Shown one piece after another: positions 1-6,289 of a DNA stretch of 12,104 bases; positions within the stretch are counted from its first letter, which is position 1; every line of letters begins with the position of its first letter. The stretch comes from Helicobacteraceae bacterium (GTDB taxonomy: Bacteria; Campylobacterota; Campylobacteria; Campylobacterales; SZUA-545). The stretch is taken from the NCBI GenBank assembly GCA_031276985.1, contig JAISMA010000060.1, forward strand, positions 1 through 12,104. Reading direction: 5' to 3'. The translations under genes and the position numbers were made by a program. Under the pieces are notes generated by a model that was given only the letters and a program-made list of their open reading frames with translations, searched no databases and was not told the DNA's origin.

Positions 1-983
1 ATTTGATCAGATCTAAAAAAACCGCCGTTATCGGCTTTGGATCGCAAGGGCACGCGCACGCCGAAAACCTGCGCGATAGCGGCGTCAATGTGATCATCGG
101 GCTAAAAAAAGGCGGCTCAAGCTGGCAAAAAGCCGAAGCGAAAAACTTCAAAGTTTTCGAGGTTGGCGAGGCGGTTAAGCAAGCCGATCTTACGATGATC
201 CTGCTACCCGACGAAAAACAAAAGGCGGTTTACGAAGCCGAGATCGCGCCAAATCTCAAAAAAGGCGCGACGATCGCGTTTGGACACGGCTTCAACATTC
301 ACTATAAGCGCATCGTCGCCGCGCCCGACATAAACGTAACGATGATCGCGCCAAAAGCGCCCGGACACACGGTGCGAAGCGAGTTCGTCAAAGGCGGCGG
401 CATTCCCGATCTGATCGCGGTCGAGCAAGATCCAAGCGGCAACACGCTTGAAATCGCCAAAAGCTACGCGAGCGCGATCGGCGGCGGGCGCACGGGCATT
501 ATCGTTACCACCTTCAAAGACGAGACGGAAACCGATCTTTTCGGCGAGCAGGCGGTGCTGTGCGGCGGCGTAAGCGCGCTGGTTCAAGCGGGTTTTGAAA
601 CGCTTACCGAAGCGGGTTATCCGCCCGAAATGGCGTATTTCGAGTGCCTGCACGAGCTTAAACTGATCGTCGATTTGATCTACCAAGGCGGCATAGCCGA
701 TATGCGCTATTCAATCTCCAACACCGCCGAATATGGCGATATGGTAAGCGGTCCGCGCGTAATCGGCGAGGAAAGCCGCAAGGCGATGAAGCAAATCTTG
801 AAAGAGATTCAAAACGGCTCTTTCGCCAAAGATTTCATAGCCGAAGGCGAGTTGGGCTATCCAAGAATGCAAGCCGAACGGCGCAATCTTTACGGTAGCG
901 CGATCGAGGCTACGGGACGCAAATTGCGCGCTATGATGCCGTGGATCGCGGCGGGCAAACTCGTCGATCAAAGCAAAAACTAA
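1..983 (+). CDS. ilvC: Ketol-acid reductoisomerase (class I), 5' end cut by window
   Basis: Converts acetolactate or acetohydroxybutyrate to the dihydroxy acid with NADPH and Mg2+, the second shared step of valine, leucine and isoleucine synthesis, in the cytoplasm. About 326 residues are visible, counting residue 1 at base 3. The N-terminal Rossmann fold shows GFGSQGHAHA (11-20), followed by the cofactor loop LKKGGSSW (34-41). Later come the APKAPGH block (116-122, Lys118), the metal ligands Asp178 and Glu182 in TDLFGEQ, Glu214 and Glu218 in ECLHELK, and Ser239. Full-length class I enzymes have about 330-340 residues, so only about 15 N-terminal residues are missing. The TTG at base 3 is an internal Leu codon (the family has DLIKSKK-like text here), not a start. 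It lies 13 bases upstream of minD, in the order known from H. pylori. Identity is very secure. Confidence 0.97.
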   Translation, partial: LIRSKKTAVIGFGSQGHAHAENLRDSGVNVIIGLKKGGSSWQKAEAKNFKVFEVGEAVKQADLTMILLPDEKQKAVYEAEIAPNLKKGATIAFGHGFNIHYKRIVAAPDINVTMIAPKAPGHTVRSEFVKGGGIPDLIAVEQDPSGNTLEIAKSYASAIGGGRTGIIVTTFKDETETDLFGEQAVLCGGVSALVQAGFETLTEAGYPPEMAYFECLHELKLIVDLIYQGGIADMRYSISNTAEYGDMVSGPRVIGEESRKAMKQILKEIQNGSFAKDFIAEGELGYPRMQAERRNLYGSAIEATGRKLRAMMPWIAAGKLVDQSKN

Positions 984-996
984 AGGCGTTAAAAGC

Positions 997-1806
997 GTGG
1001 GTCAAGTTATAACAATCACGAGCGGCAAAGGCGGCGTAGGCAAAAGCACCGCCGCGGCTAATATCTCCACCGCGATCGCCGAAGCGGACAAAAAGGTCGT
1101 CGCGATCGATTTTGACATCGGGCTTCGCAACCTCGATATGATTTTGGGGCTTGAAAACCGCATTGTCTACGATTCGATCGACGTTATGGAAGGGCGCGTT
1201 AGATTAAATCAGGCGCTAATCAACGACAAGCGCGTCAAATCTTTGTTCTTTTTGCCCGCTTCGCAAACGCGCGATAAAAGCGTTTTGGAATCAAAAAAAG
1301 TCGAGGCGCTAATCGGCGAGCTGAAACGATCGTTTGAGTACGTGATAATCGACTCGCCCGCGGGCATTGAAAGCGGTTTTGAACACGCGGTCTATCTAGC
1401 CGACATAGCGTTAATCGTAACGACTCCCGAAGTTTCGGCGGTGCGCGACGCCGATCGCGTTATCGGCATTATCGACGCGAAAAGCAAAAAAGCCAAAGAG
1501 GGCGGCGAAGTCGTCAAAAAACTGATCATAAACCGCATTAAACCCGATATGATCAAAAAAGGTCAAATGCTTAGCCCCGAAGACGTGTTGCAGATATTGG
1601 CGATCGATCTAATCGGACTCGTTCCCGACGACGAGCTTGTCGTGGTGGCGACAAACACGGGAGAAGTCGTGATTCGCAATCCAAAATCCGAAAGCGGCGG
1701 CGCGTATCGGCGCATAGCAAAACGCATACTCGGCGAAGAGGTGGCTTTCGCGTCTTTGGAAACGTCCAAAGGGATCGGCGGCTTTATCAAAGGGCTGTTC
1801 AAATGA
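997..1806 (+). CDS. minD: Septum site-determining ATPase MinD
   Basis: ParA/MinD-type ATPase that binds the membrane when loaded with ATP, is released by MinE, and positions division-septum inhibition. The deviant Walker A motif GKGGVGKST is at residues 10-18, with signature Lys11 and Lys16. Switch I DFDIGLRNLD is at 38-47 and switch II IIDSPAGIE at 117-125. The C-terminal amphipathic membrane-targeting helix GIGGFIKGLFK is at 259-269. Length 269 is normal. The start is GTG at 997, with an AAAGG about 10 bases upstream, and it places the family text M-x-x-V-I-T-I-T-S-G at the N-terminus. The gene overlaps minE by four bases (ATGA), indicating translational coupling. No minC lies in this window; in H. 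pylori, as I recall, it is elsewhere in the genome. Confidence 0.97.
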   Translation: MGQVITITSGKGGVGKSTAAANISTAIAEADKKVVAIDFDIGLRNLDMILGLENRIVYDSIDVMEGRVRLNQALINDKRVKSLFFLPASQTRDKSVLESKKVEALIGELKRSFEYVIIDSPAGIESGFEHAVYLADIALIVTTPEVSAVRDADRVIGIIDAKSKKAKEGGEVVKKLIINRIKPDMIKKGQMLSPEDVLQILAIDLIGLVPDDELVVVATNTGEVVIRNPKSESGGAYRRIAKRILGEEVAFASLETSKGIGGFIKGLFK

Positions 1807-2045
1807 GTTTTTTAAGCGCCATATTCGGCTCTAAAAAAAGCGCGACAGTCGCCAAAAATCGCCTGATTATTACGCTTGAAAAAGAGCGGGCTATCGCTTC
1901 GTTTGACTTTATCGATCGTATGAAAGAAGAAATTCTTACGGTGGTGAAGCGCTATATAAACGTAAGCGATATACGCATTACCGCAAGCAAAAATCAGCGC
2001 ATCGATCGTTTGGAGATTGAAGTAGACTTAGAAAACGGCAAATGA
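1803..2045 (+). CDS. minE: Cell division topological specificity factor MinE
   Basis: MinE stimulates MinD ATPase activity and drives its dynamic localisation, so that the division inhibitor is kept away from midcell. The 80-residue protein has the expected three parts. A short hydrophobic N-terminal membrane-contact segment MSFLSAIFG is at 1-9. The MinD-contacting segment AKNRLIITLEKERA is at 17-30. The topological specificity domain fills residues 31-80, including MKEEILTVVKRYINV and the beta strand RLEIEVDL. Length matches the family (about 75-90). The ATG at 1803 overlaps the minD stop by four bases, and the minE stop in turn overlaps the ATG of the next gene by four bases, so three genes are chained by ATGA overlaps. 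Confidence 0.95.
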   Translation: MSFLSAIFGSKKSATVAKNRLIITLEKERAIASFDFIDRMKEEILTVVKRYINVSDIRITASKNQRIDRLEIEVDLENGK

Positions 2046-3412
2046 AATTCTTCCAACGACACAAATATCTACACGCCGTTTTAGTGTCGTTCGCGGTATC
2101 GACTTTTACCGCTTTTACGGTGTGGAGCGTTATAGATTATCTAACCTATTTCGGCGGAGCTTACGATCAAAGCGCCAAAGATGAAATTAGTACTTTCGAT
2201 CGCGCGCTTCGCGGCATTTTGGGAGACAGCGCCGCCGCGGGCGAGCAGTTAAGCGTAACTCACGCGCTAGATTACGTTCAAATTCCCGCCGCACTTGATT
2301 TAACCGTATTCGACGAGACAAACCAAAGCGTCGTTTTCACGTATAAAAACAAAGATCGCTGGCGCAATAGATGCTGCGAAGAGCTATATGCGCGATCGAT
2401 CGACGTAAAAAAAATAGGCGACTATTCCTTTCAATACAGCTATTATGTTACGCCGAAATTTTATACCTCGTTTTTAAGAGCGGTTACCTTTTCCATACTG
2501 CCCGACAGTATTTATTACGAGCGTTTCAGTTTTGCCAATTGGCGAGATAATTTCTTTGGCTATTTCTGGTCGAGAAGTTTTATATATTACGGAATGTTTT
2601 TGATCTCTTTCGTCGTGTTTTTTGTATGGTCGATTAGAAATCTAAGCTACGACGAACAGCGCAAAATCGCCTACGAATTGCTGGACGAAGAGATGAAGCG
2701 GCTGGAGTTAAGCTCTAGCGAAGTAGAAAACTATAAAGTCTCGTTAAGCGAAGTTAATAAAATGATCGCGCTAAAACAGCAGGAGCTGGATATAAAGCAC
2801 GACATATTAAAGCGATCAATCAACAAGCGAAACGGCGCGTCGCTTTCAAAATCGATCGACGCGATCGCAAAGGAGATTATCGAGCTGAAATCCGAGCGCG
2901 GACGGCTTGAGCGCGAGCTTGCCGTCGTCAATGAAAATCTCGTCGAAGAGAGCAAAAATATACAAGATACGCAAATCGACGCGAGGATCGCGGACATAAA
3001 GGTGGAGTTTGCCCGACTTTTTGGAAGCAAAATGCCAAACGCGCTGATCGATCAGATCTCCGAAGGATTTTATCTTTACGAAAGAAGCCCCGAATATATA
3101 TCGCAAATTATGCACGCTTGGTTTAACGGATTTGATTATCTTATCAAGAAATTAGCCGAGCCGTTCTGGACAAAAAATAAAAAACATCTGTTGCTTGGCG
3201 AAGCGATTAAAATTATCCGCAAAATATACGCGCCGCGCCAATTGGATTATTACGAATTAAAAGCCGTCGTGAGCATGCGTAATAGATTCGCGCATTTTGA
3301 AACGGACATTTTAACGATCGACAACTTGCGAGCGCTTAAATCGAGATTATTCGGCTACAAAAACGACGACGGACTTTTTTATAAACTCGTTAATGTGAAG
3401 GACAAAAAATAG
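2042..3412 (+). CDS. Two-pass membrane protein with coiled coil and HEPN-like C-terminal domain, function unknown
   Basis: I do not recognise a named family for the whole 456-residue protein. A first hydrophobic helix spans roughly 11-33. An extracytoplasmic domain of about 145 residues (34-178) contains a Cys111-Cys112 pair. A second membrane helix lies at about 179-197. It is followed by a long charged coiled coil (about 203-305). The final helical domain (about 335-435) ends with RNRFAH at 413-418, the spacing R-x4-H typical of HEPN domains, many of which are ribonucleases in toxin-antitoxin and antiviral systems. With two membrane helices, the coiled coil and HEPN-like part should be on the same side as the short N-terminus, probably cytoplasmic. 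The gene overlaps minE by four bases and sits between minE and dprA. It uses more AT-rich codons (ATA, TAT, AAA) than its neighbours. The membrane topology is fairly sure; the HEPN assignment is inferred from the motif and helical context only. Confidence 0.85.
   Translation: MKFFQRHKYLHAVLVSFAVSTFTAFTVWSVIDYLTYFGGAYDQSAKDEISTFDRALRGILGDSAAAGEQLSVTHALDYVQIPAALDLTVFDETNQSVVFTYKNKDRWRNRCCEELYARSIDVKKIGDYSFQYSYYVTPKFYTSFLRAVTFSILPDSIYYERFSFANWRDNFFGYFWSRSFIYYGMFLISFVVFFVWSIRNLSYDEQRKIAYELLDEEMKRLELSSSEVENYKVSLSEVNKMIALKQQELDIKHDILKRSINKRNGASLSKSIDAIAKEIIELKSERGRLERELAVVNENLVEESKNIQDTQIDARIADIKVEFARLFGSKMPNALIDQISEGFYLYERSPEYISQIMHAWFNGFDYLIKKLAEPFWTKNKKHLLLGEAIKIIRKIYAPRQLDYYELKAVVSMRNRFAHFETDILTIDNLRALKSRLFGYKNDDGLFYKLVNVKDKK
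3397..3402 (+). promoter_or_regulatory. Shine-Dalgarno GAAGGA that points to the ATA start of dprA
   Basis: GAAGGA ends six bases before the ATA codon at 3409-3411, a near-ideal distance. It lies inside the last codons of the upstream membrane-protein gene. The next possible non-standard start, CTG at 3418, would be 15 bases away, which is too far. This is the main argument for where dprA translation begins. Confidence 0.5.
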
Positions 3413-4179
3413 CGGCGCTGTTAACCGAAATCCCGATCGCGCTTCAGGCAATACCAAACCCGCCCAAAGCGCTTTATTACGAGGGCGATCTATCGGCGCT
3501 TTCGCATCCTATCGTAGCGATTGTCGGATCGAGAACGCCCGCGCACTACGCGAAAACATGGACGAAAAAAATCGCCGCCGCGCTCAAATCGGCGGGCGCG
3601 ATCGTCGTTAGCGGCGGCGCGTTTGGCGTGGATAGCGCCGCGCACGAAGCGGCTTTTCCAAACACGATCGCGATCTTGGCGGGATCAATCGACACGGACA
3701 AGCGAAAACATATCGAGCTAATCAAGCAAAACGCGCTGGTTATAAGCGAGTATGAAAAAGAGACGACGCCGAGAAATTGGAGTTTCGTTCATCGCAATCG
3801 CTTGATTACGGGCATAGCCGCCGCCGTTTGCGTTATGCAAGCCGATCTAAAAAGCGGTTCGGCCGCTAGTTGCGATTTGGCGCTAAAACAGCAAAAACCG
3901 CTCTTCGCGCCGCCGCACAGACTTGGCGAAAGCGAGGCGACAAACGCGCTTTTGGCAAGCGGCAAGGCAAAAACGATTTGGAGCGAGGAGACGCTTTTGG
4001 ACGAGCTTGGGTTACGCGCCGCGCCAAAAAGCGCCGATCCCGTGTTGCAATTTGCCGCCGATCGCCCGCTTTTTGAAAGCGCGTTGGAAAAATTCGGCGC
4101 GGCGATCTACGAATACGAGCTTGCGGGCAAAATCGTTGTGAAAGACGGAAGGATCGAGCTTGCCGACGTTGGCTATTGA
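3409..4179 (+). CDS. dprA: DNA-processing protein DprA, probable non-canonical ATA start
   Basis: DprA binds incoming single-stranded DNA during natural transformation and loads RecA. Read from 3409 it is 256 residues, close to H. pylori DprA. The Rossmann-like core shows IVGSRTP (38-44), SGGAFGVDSAAHE (68-80), SEYEKETTPRNWSF (113-126) with HRNRL (128-132), and QADLKSGSAAS (144-154). A short C-terminal helical segment ending EYELAGKIVVKDG resembles the DML1-like winged helix. There is no N-terminal SAM domain, as in H. pylori. The frame is open from the stop at 3391, but it contains no ATG, GTG or TTG until GTG 3628, which lies inside the conserved GVD motif and cannot be the start. ATA 3409 overlaps the upstream stop (ATAG) and has a good Shine-Dalgarno; CTG 3418 is the alternative. 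A base error at 3411 is also possible. The product is certain; the start is not. Confidence 0.93.
   Translation: MAALLTEIPIALQAIPNPPKALYYEGDLSALSHPIVAIVGSRTPAHYAKTWTKKIAAALKSAGAIVVSGGAFGVDSAAHEAAFPNTIAILAGSIDTDKRKHIELIKQNALVISEYEKETTPRNWSFVHRNRLITGIAAAVCVMQADLKSGSAASCDLALKQQKPLFAPPHRLGESEATNALLASGKAKTIWSEETLLDELGLRAAPKSADPVLQFAADRPLFESALEKFGAAIYEYELAGKIVVKDGRIELADVGY
4147..4153 (+). promoter_or_regulatory. Shine-Dalgarno GGAAGGA deciding the TTG start of ruvX
   Basis: GGAAGGA lies within the 3' end of dprA and ends six bases before TTG 4160. The strong match and spacing support initiation at this TTG, which puts the conserved catalytic Asp at residue 7 as expected for the family. Confidence 0.6.
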
Positions 4180-4567
4180 TCTTGGATTAAAGCGAATCGG
4201 GCTGGCGTATTCGCCCGATAACAAATTGGCGCTTCCGCTCAAGGCGATTATCCGCAAAAACAGAGTCCAAGCCGCCGCCGCCGTTCAAAGCGTTATCGCC
4301 GAATACAACGTCGACGCGGTGGCGATCGGCGTGGCGATCGGCGGCGAAAGCGAGGAAGAAACGCGCCGCCGCGCCGCGCATTTTGCGGGGTTGCTTAAAC
4401 TCGAAATTCCCGTTTTTTATCAAGACGAGGCGTTTAGTTCGCAAGAGGCGGCGCGGTTAGCAAAAGGGCGGCTTGGCAAAGCCAAAGACGGACGACTCGA
4501 TTCGCTTTCGGCTATGATTATATTAGAGCGGTTTTTGGAGCGTAAATGCGCGAATTTATTTGGATAA
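4160..4567 (+). CDS. ruvX: Putative pre-16S rRNA nuclease / Holliday junction resolvase-like protein YqgF
   Basis: RNase H-fold protein of the YqgF/RuvX family, linked to 16S rRNA 5'-end maturation and proposed as a Holliday-junction resolvase. The N-terminal strand AIDLGLKRIGLAYS (5-18) carries catalytic Asp7. YQDEAFSSQEA (87-97) carries Glu90 (Asp89 adjacent), and LDSLSAMIIL (113-122) carries Asp114, giving the expected acidic triad. Length 135 is normal. It starts with TTG at 4160, twenty bases before the end of dprA, behind a strong GGAAGGA. The dprA-ruvX pairing is the order I recall from H. pylori. Its own 3' end overlaps a short membrane-peptide ORF. The protein is rich in Ala and Arg but has no missing key residue. 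Confidence 0.93.
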   Translation: MPTLAIDLGLKRIGLAYSPDNKLALPLKAIIRKNRVQAAAAVQSVIAEYNVDAVAIGVAIGGESEEETRRRAAHFAGLLKLEIPVFYQDEAFSSQEAARLAKGRLGKAKDGRLDSLSAMIILERFLERKCANLFG

Positions 4568-4650
4568 AAATCGGCGTAACAATCGCGCTGATCGCCTTCG
4601 CGCTCTCGCAAGAGAGCTTCCGCAATTTACTAACAATAATATTCGGCTGA
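4546..4650 (+). CDS. Small single-pass membrane peptide (34 aa), unknown function
   Basis: A short ORF starts at ATG 4546 inside the last codons of ruvX, in a different frame, and ends at TGA 4650. GGAG at 4537-4540 lies five bases before the ATG. The peptide begins MREFIWIKIGVTIALIAFAL and continues with a more polar stretch before a hydrophobic end (LLTIIFG). One membrane helix covers about residues 5-20. The overlap with ruvX and the ribosome site suggest it is translated as the last member of the dprA-ruvX unit. I know no family for it. Its shortness means the hydrophobic pattern could be chance, so this is a moderate call. Confidence 0.45.
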   Translation: MREFIWIKIGVTIALIAFALSQESFRNLLTIIFG

Positions 4651-4654
4651 CCGC

Positions 4655-4682
4655 AAAACTATTTTGGTAAAACTATTTTGGA
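4655..4682. repeat. 14-bp tandem duplication between convergent genes
   Basis: AAAACTATTTTGG(T/A) occurs twice in a row, with only the last base differing. Each copy contains AAAA-CTA-TTTT, a small imperfect hairpin. The duplication spans the stop codon (4673-4675 on the minus strand) of the glycosyltransferase gene and the 22-base gap to the small + strand ORF. No strong GC-rich terminator is visible between these convergent genes. Confidence 0.7.
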
Positions 4683-5449
4683 AAATAACGATCAAAAAAA
4701 TAGCAACGATCGCACGGCAAAAACGACGGCAGATTATAATATTGATCTCTAATGTCGGTTAATACGTTATCGCGGTATTCGTTATAACGAAAGCCGTATC
4801 CCTCTACTACATAAAAAGTTTGATTTCTGACGACAAAGGTTTTTGTGGCGACGCTACCAAAAAACGGCGTATATAGTTTTTCGTCTGGAGCGCGCCTTAA
4901 TAGTGTCGCTATATTTTTGCCGTCCAATTTTCTAAAATCGGTTAACCGATCGTCCTCTCTTGCGTGATAACTGCCTTTGCCAAAGACGATTGTTCGCCTA
5001 TTTGAATGATATTCTAATAACGCGGCATTGGCATAGCTTGTACTTGCCCAGATAAAATCGTCGCTTTGTGGCATATGCGCGATAACCTCTTGCGGATATA
5101 CGCCAAAGACGATCGTAGCGTAGTTTTTGTTGCGTTCTAGCAGCGATACGGGAAGAGAAAGCAGCGCGGCGATCAAAACGATATGCGCCAACATAAAAAA
5201 GATCATAAAACGAATGCTTTTTGCGATCTCGTCGATCGACAAAAATCCAAAAGCCAATATATAGATAAACGGATAAAACGACAATGTCCAATGCAAACCA
5301 ACGATCTTTTTGAAAGAGAGCAAAGCAAATATAGCCATTGGGACAAAAAAGAGAAAAAAGAAGAGTTTAAGCCGACCTAGCCTCTCCTCCGAGAGAGAGA
5401 GAGAGAGAGGAAGCAAGCGCCGCGCGTTTCTTGAATATATAATACACAA
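4673..5449 (-). CDS. C-terminal half of split ArnT/PMT-like glycosyltransferase (out of frame with 5' half)
   Basis: This frame encodes the distal part of the membrane glycosyltransferase whose N-terminal half lies at 5367-6197. The useful sequence begins at the TC tract (about 5408) and runs about 245 residues to the stop. It has hydrophobic helices FFFLFFVPMAIFALLSF, LHWTLSFYPFIYILAFGF and FMIFFMLAHIVLIAALL, then a soluble C-terminal domain of about 150 residues. That domain ends with a Cys-x-x-Cys pair (CDRC). The nominal TTG start at 5449 lies within the overlapping first frame and has no ribosome site, so this is not an independent gene. Joined to the first frame by one extra TC unit it gives one 508-residue protein, the usual size for this family. 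It probably acts in the inner membrane on a lipid-linked sugar donor. The acceptor (lipid A, glycan or protein) cannot be told. Confidence 0.8.
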   Translation of the reverse strand: MCIIYSRNARRLLPLSLSLSEERLGRLKLFFFLFFVPMAIFALLSFKKIVGLHWTLSFYPFIYILAFGFLSIDEIAKSIRFMIFFMLAHIVLIAALLSLPVSLLERNKNYATIVFGVYPQEVIAHMPQSDDFIWASTSYANAALLEYHSNRRTIVFGKGSYHAREDDRLTDFRKLDGKNIATLLRRAPDEKLYTPFFGSVATKTFVVRNQTFYVVEGYGFRYNEYRDNVLTDIRDQYYNLPSFLPCDRCYFFDRYFPK

Positions 5450-6197
5450 ACGGCGGCGTTAGAAGGTAAATCTGACACGCGATAAACGCAAGCGGCTTAA
5501 GCAAACTAAATTCCTCATTCGCGTTGCGGTTAAATAGATTAAACATAACGTTGTTTAAGCAGTGCGTATAATTCCAATATACATTCATAGCGACAAAAGG
5601 AGTCGCCGCAAGAAATAAAATACCCAGCCCGATCGTGTTATGTTTAGTCTTGCGCGAGCAGAGCCAGTAAACAAAGAACGAAAACGCGAGTAAAACCGCG
5701 AAGTATTTAGACAAAAAAGCCGCGCCTAGCATAACCCCCGATAAAATATATGATAAATAAGAGTCCGTTCGCAACGCTTTGTATAAAAACAGCGCGGAGA
5801 GAAACGAGCATATTAGAAGCGGCGCATCGGTTGTGATCAGAACATTGAGCATATTGAGCGGCGAAAGGATAAACAGCAACGCGATCAGCGCGGCTTTTTT
5901 CTCGTCTAAAGCGCGAAAACAATAAAAGATCAAAACGCCTATAAGCGTACTGAAAATAATCGGCGGCAATCTAACAACCGCTTCGGACGAGCCAAACAAT
6001 TGCATAAACCACAACACGAAACCAACCATCGGCGGATGATCGTAATATCCGTAATCGGGATAACGACCCCATAGCGCAAAATACGCTTCGTCGCTAGTCA
6101 TTGGTATCCATGCCGCCAAGACGAATTTAACCGCTAGGCTAACGCCAACGGCAATCCAAAACGATCGTTCGCCGTTTGCTTTAATATACTCGATCAT
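5367..6197 (-). CDS. N-terminal half of ArnT/PMT-like (GT39/GT83-type) membrane glycosyltransferase, truncated at TC repeat
   Basis: Multi-pass inner-membrane glycosyltransferase of the GT-C fold that transfers a sugar from a polyprenyl-phosphate donor. The 276-residue frame starts at ATG 6197, with GGGAG five bases upstream. The first loop carries the family signature TSDEAYFALW (34-43), with catalytic-type Asp36-Glu37, then GYYDHPPMVGF (50-60). The second loop has TTDAPL (122-127), and SKY is at 163-165. At least six hydrophobic helices are visible between residues 12 and 255. At residue about 262 the frame enters the (TC)9 tract, reads a few Ser-Leu repeats and stops after GGEARSA. The rest of the protein continues in another frame at 4673-5449. 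The gene stands alone on the minus strand, flanked by housekeeping genes, and looks more AT-rich than they do. That may mean it was acquired, or only that it is weakly conserved. An assembly error is the main alternative to phase variation. Confidence 0.9.
   Translation of the reverse strand: MIEYIKANGERSFWIAVGVSLAVKFVLAAWIPMTSDEAYFALWGRYPDYGYYDHPPMVGFVLWFMQLFGSSEAVVRLPPIIFSTLIGVLIFYCFRALDEKKAALIALLFILSPLNMLNVLITTDAPLLICSFLSALFLYKALRTDSYLSYILSGVMLGAAFLSKYFAVLLAFSFFVYWLCSRKTKHNTIGLGILFLAATPFVAMNVYWNYTHCLNNVMFNLFNRNANEEFSLLKPLAFIACQIYLLTPPFVYYIFKKRAALASSLSLSLGGEARSA
5391..5409. repeat. (GA)9 dinucleotide tract, probable phase-variation switch
   Basis: Nine GA units at 5391-5408 plus a final G read as (TC)9 on the coding (minus) strand. 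The tract lies exactly where the two glycosyltransferase frames overlap. The upstream frame must shift by +1 to enter the downstream frame, which is what one extra two-base unit (10 copies) or the loss of two units (7 copies) does. Nine copies leave the gene OFF: the upstream frame ends about 12 codons after the tract begins, at 5367. CT/AG tracts of this kind control outer-membrane protein genes such as oipA and hopZ in H. pylori. Confidence 0.85.
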
Positions 6198-6289
6198 TCA
6201 CGCTCCCTTTTCCGCTTCGGCGGGTTTTATTTGATTTAAGAGCGCAAGCATAGCGCAAGTTCGTTTTTGCTTTATGCGATAATAACGCC
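6198..6289. promoter_or_regulatory. Divergent intergenic region; possible extended -10 for tatD
   Basis: This 92-base gap separates the divergent glycosyltransferase and tatD genes and must hold both promoters. On the + strand TGC-GATAAT (6275-6283) resembles an extended -10 box. It would place the transcription start at or very near the tatD ATG. No clear -35 box is seen, which is common in Campylobacterota. GCGCAAG occurs twice (6242-6248 and 6253-6259) as a direct repeat. CCGC-TTCG-GCGG (6212-6223) is a short hairpin just upstream of the glycosyltransferase ribosome site. Promoter calls are tentative. Confidence 0.35.

Noticed and set aside
204..686. Long minus-strand ORF opposite ilvC, and similar antisense ORFs in minD, trxB, dapB and purF
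   Set aside because: They mirror highly conserved + strand genes, carry no recognisable domain and have no ribosome sites. They arise from the codon bias of GC-rich genes.
3628..4179. GTG 3628 as the start of dprA
   Set aside because: It is the Val codon of the conserved GVD motif. About 73 residues of good DprA homology lie upstream in the same open frame.
4673..5449. TTG 5449 as the start of an independent gene
   Set aside because: It lies inside the upstream frame, has no ribosome site, and the sequence before the TC tract is only the out-of-frame reading of the first half.
6212..6223. CCGC-TTCG-GCGG hairpin followed by T-rich sequence as a + strand terminator
   Set aside because: The stem has only four base pairs, and no + strand gene runs into it. 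At most it could stop antisense transcripts or shape the glycosyltransferase 5' UTR.
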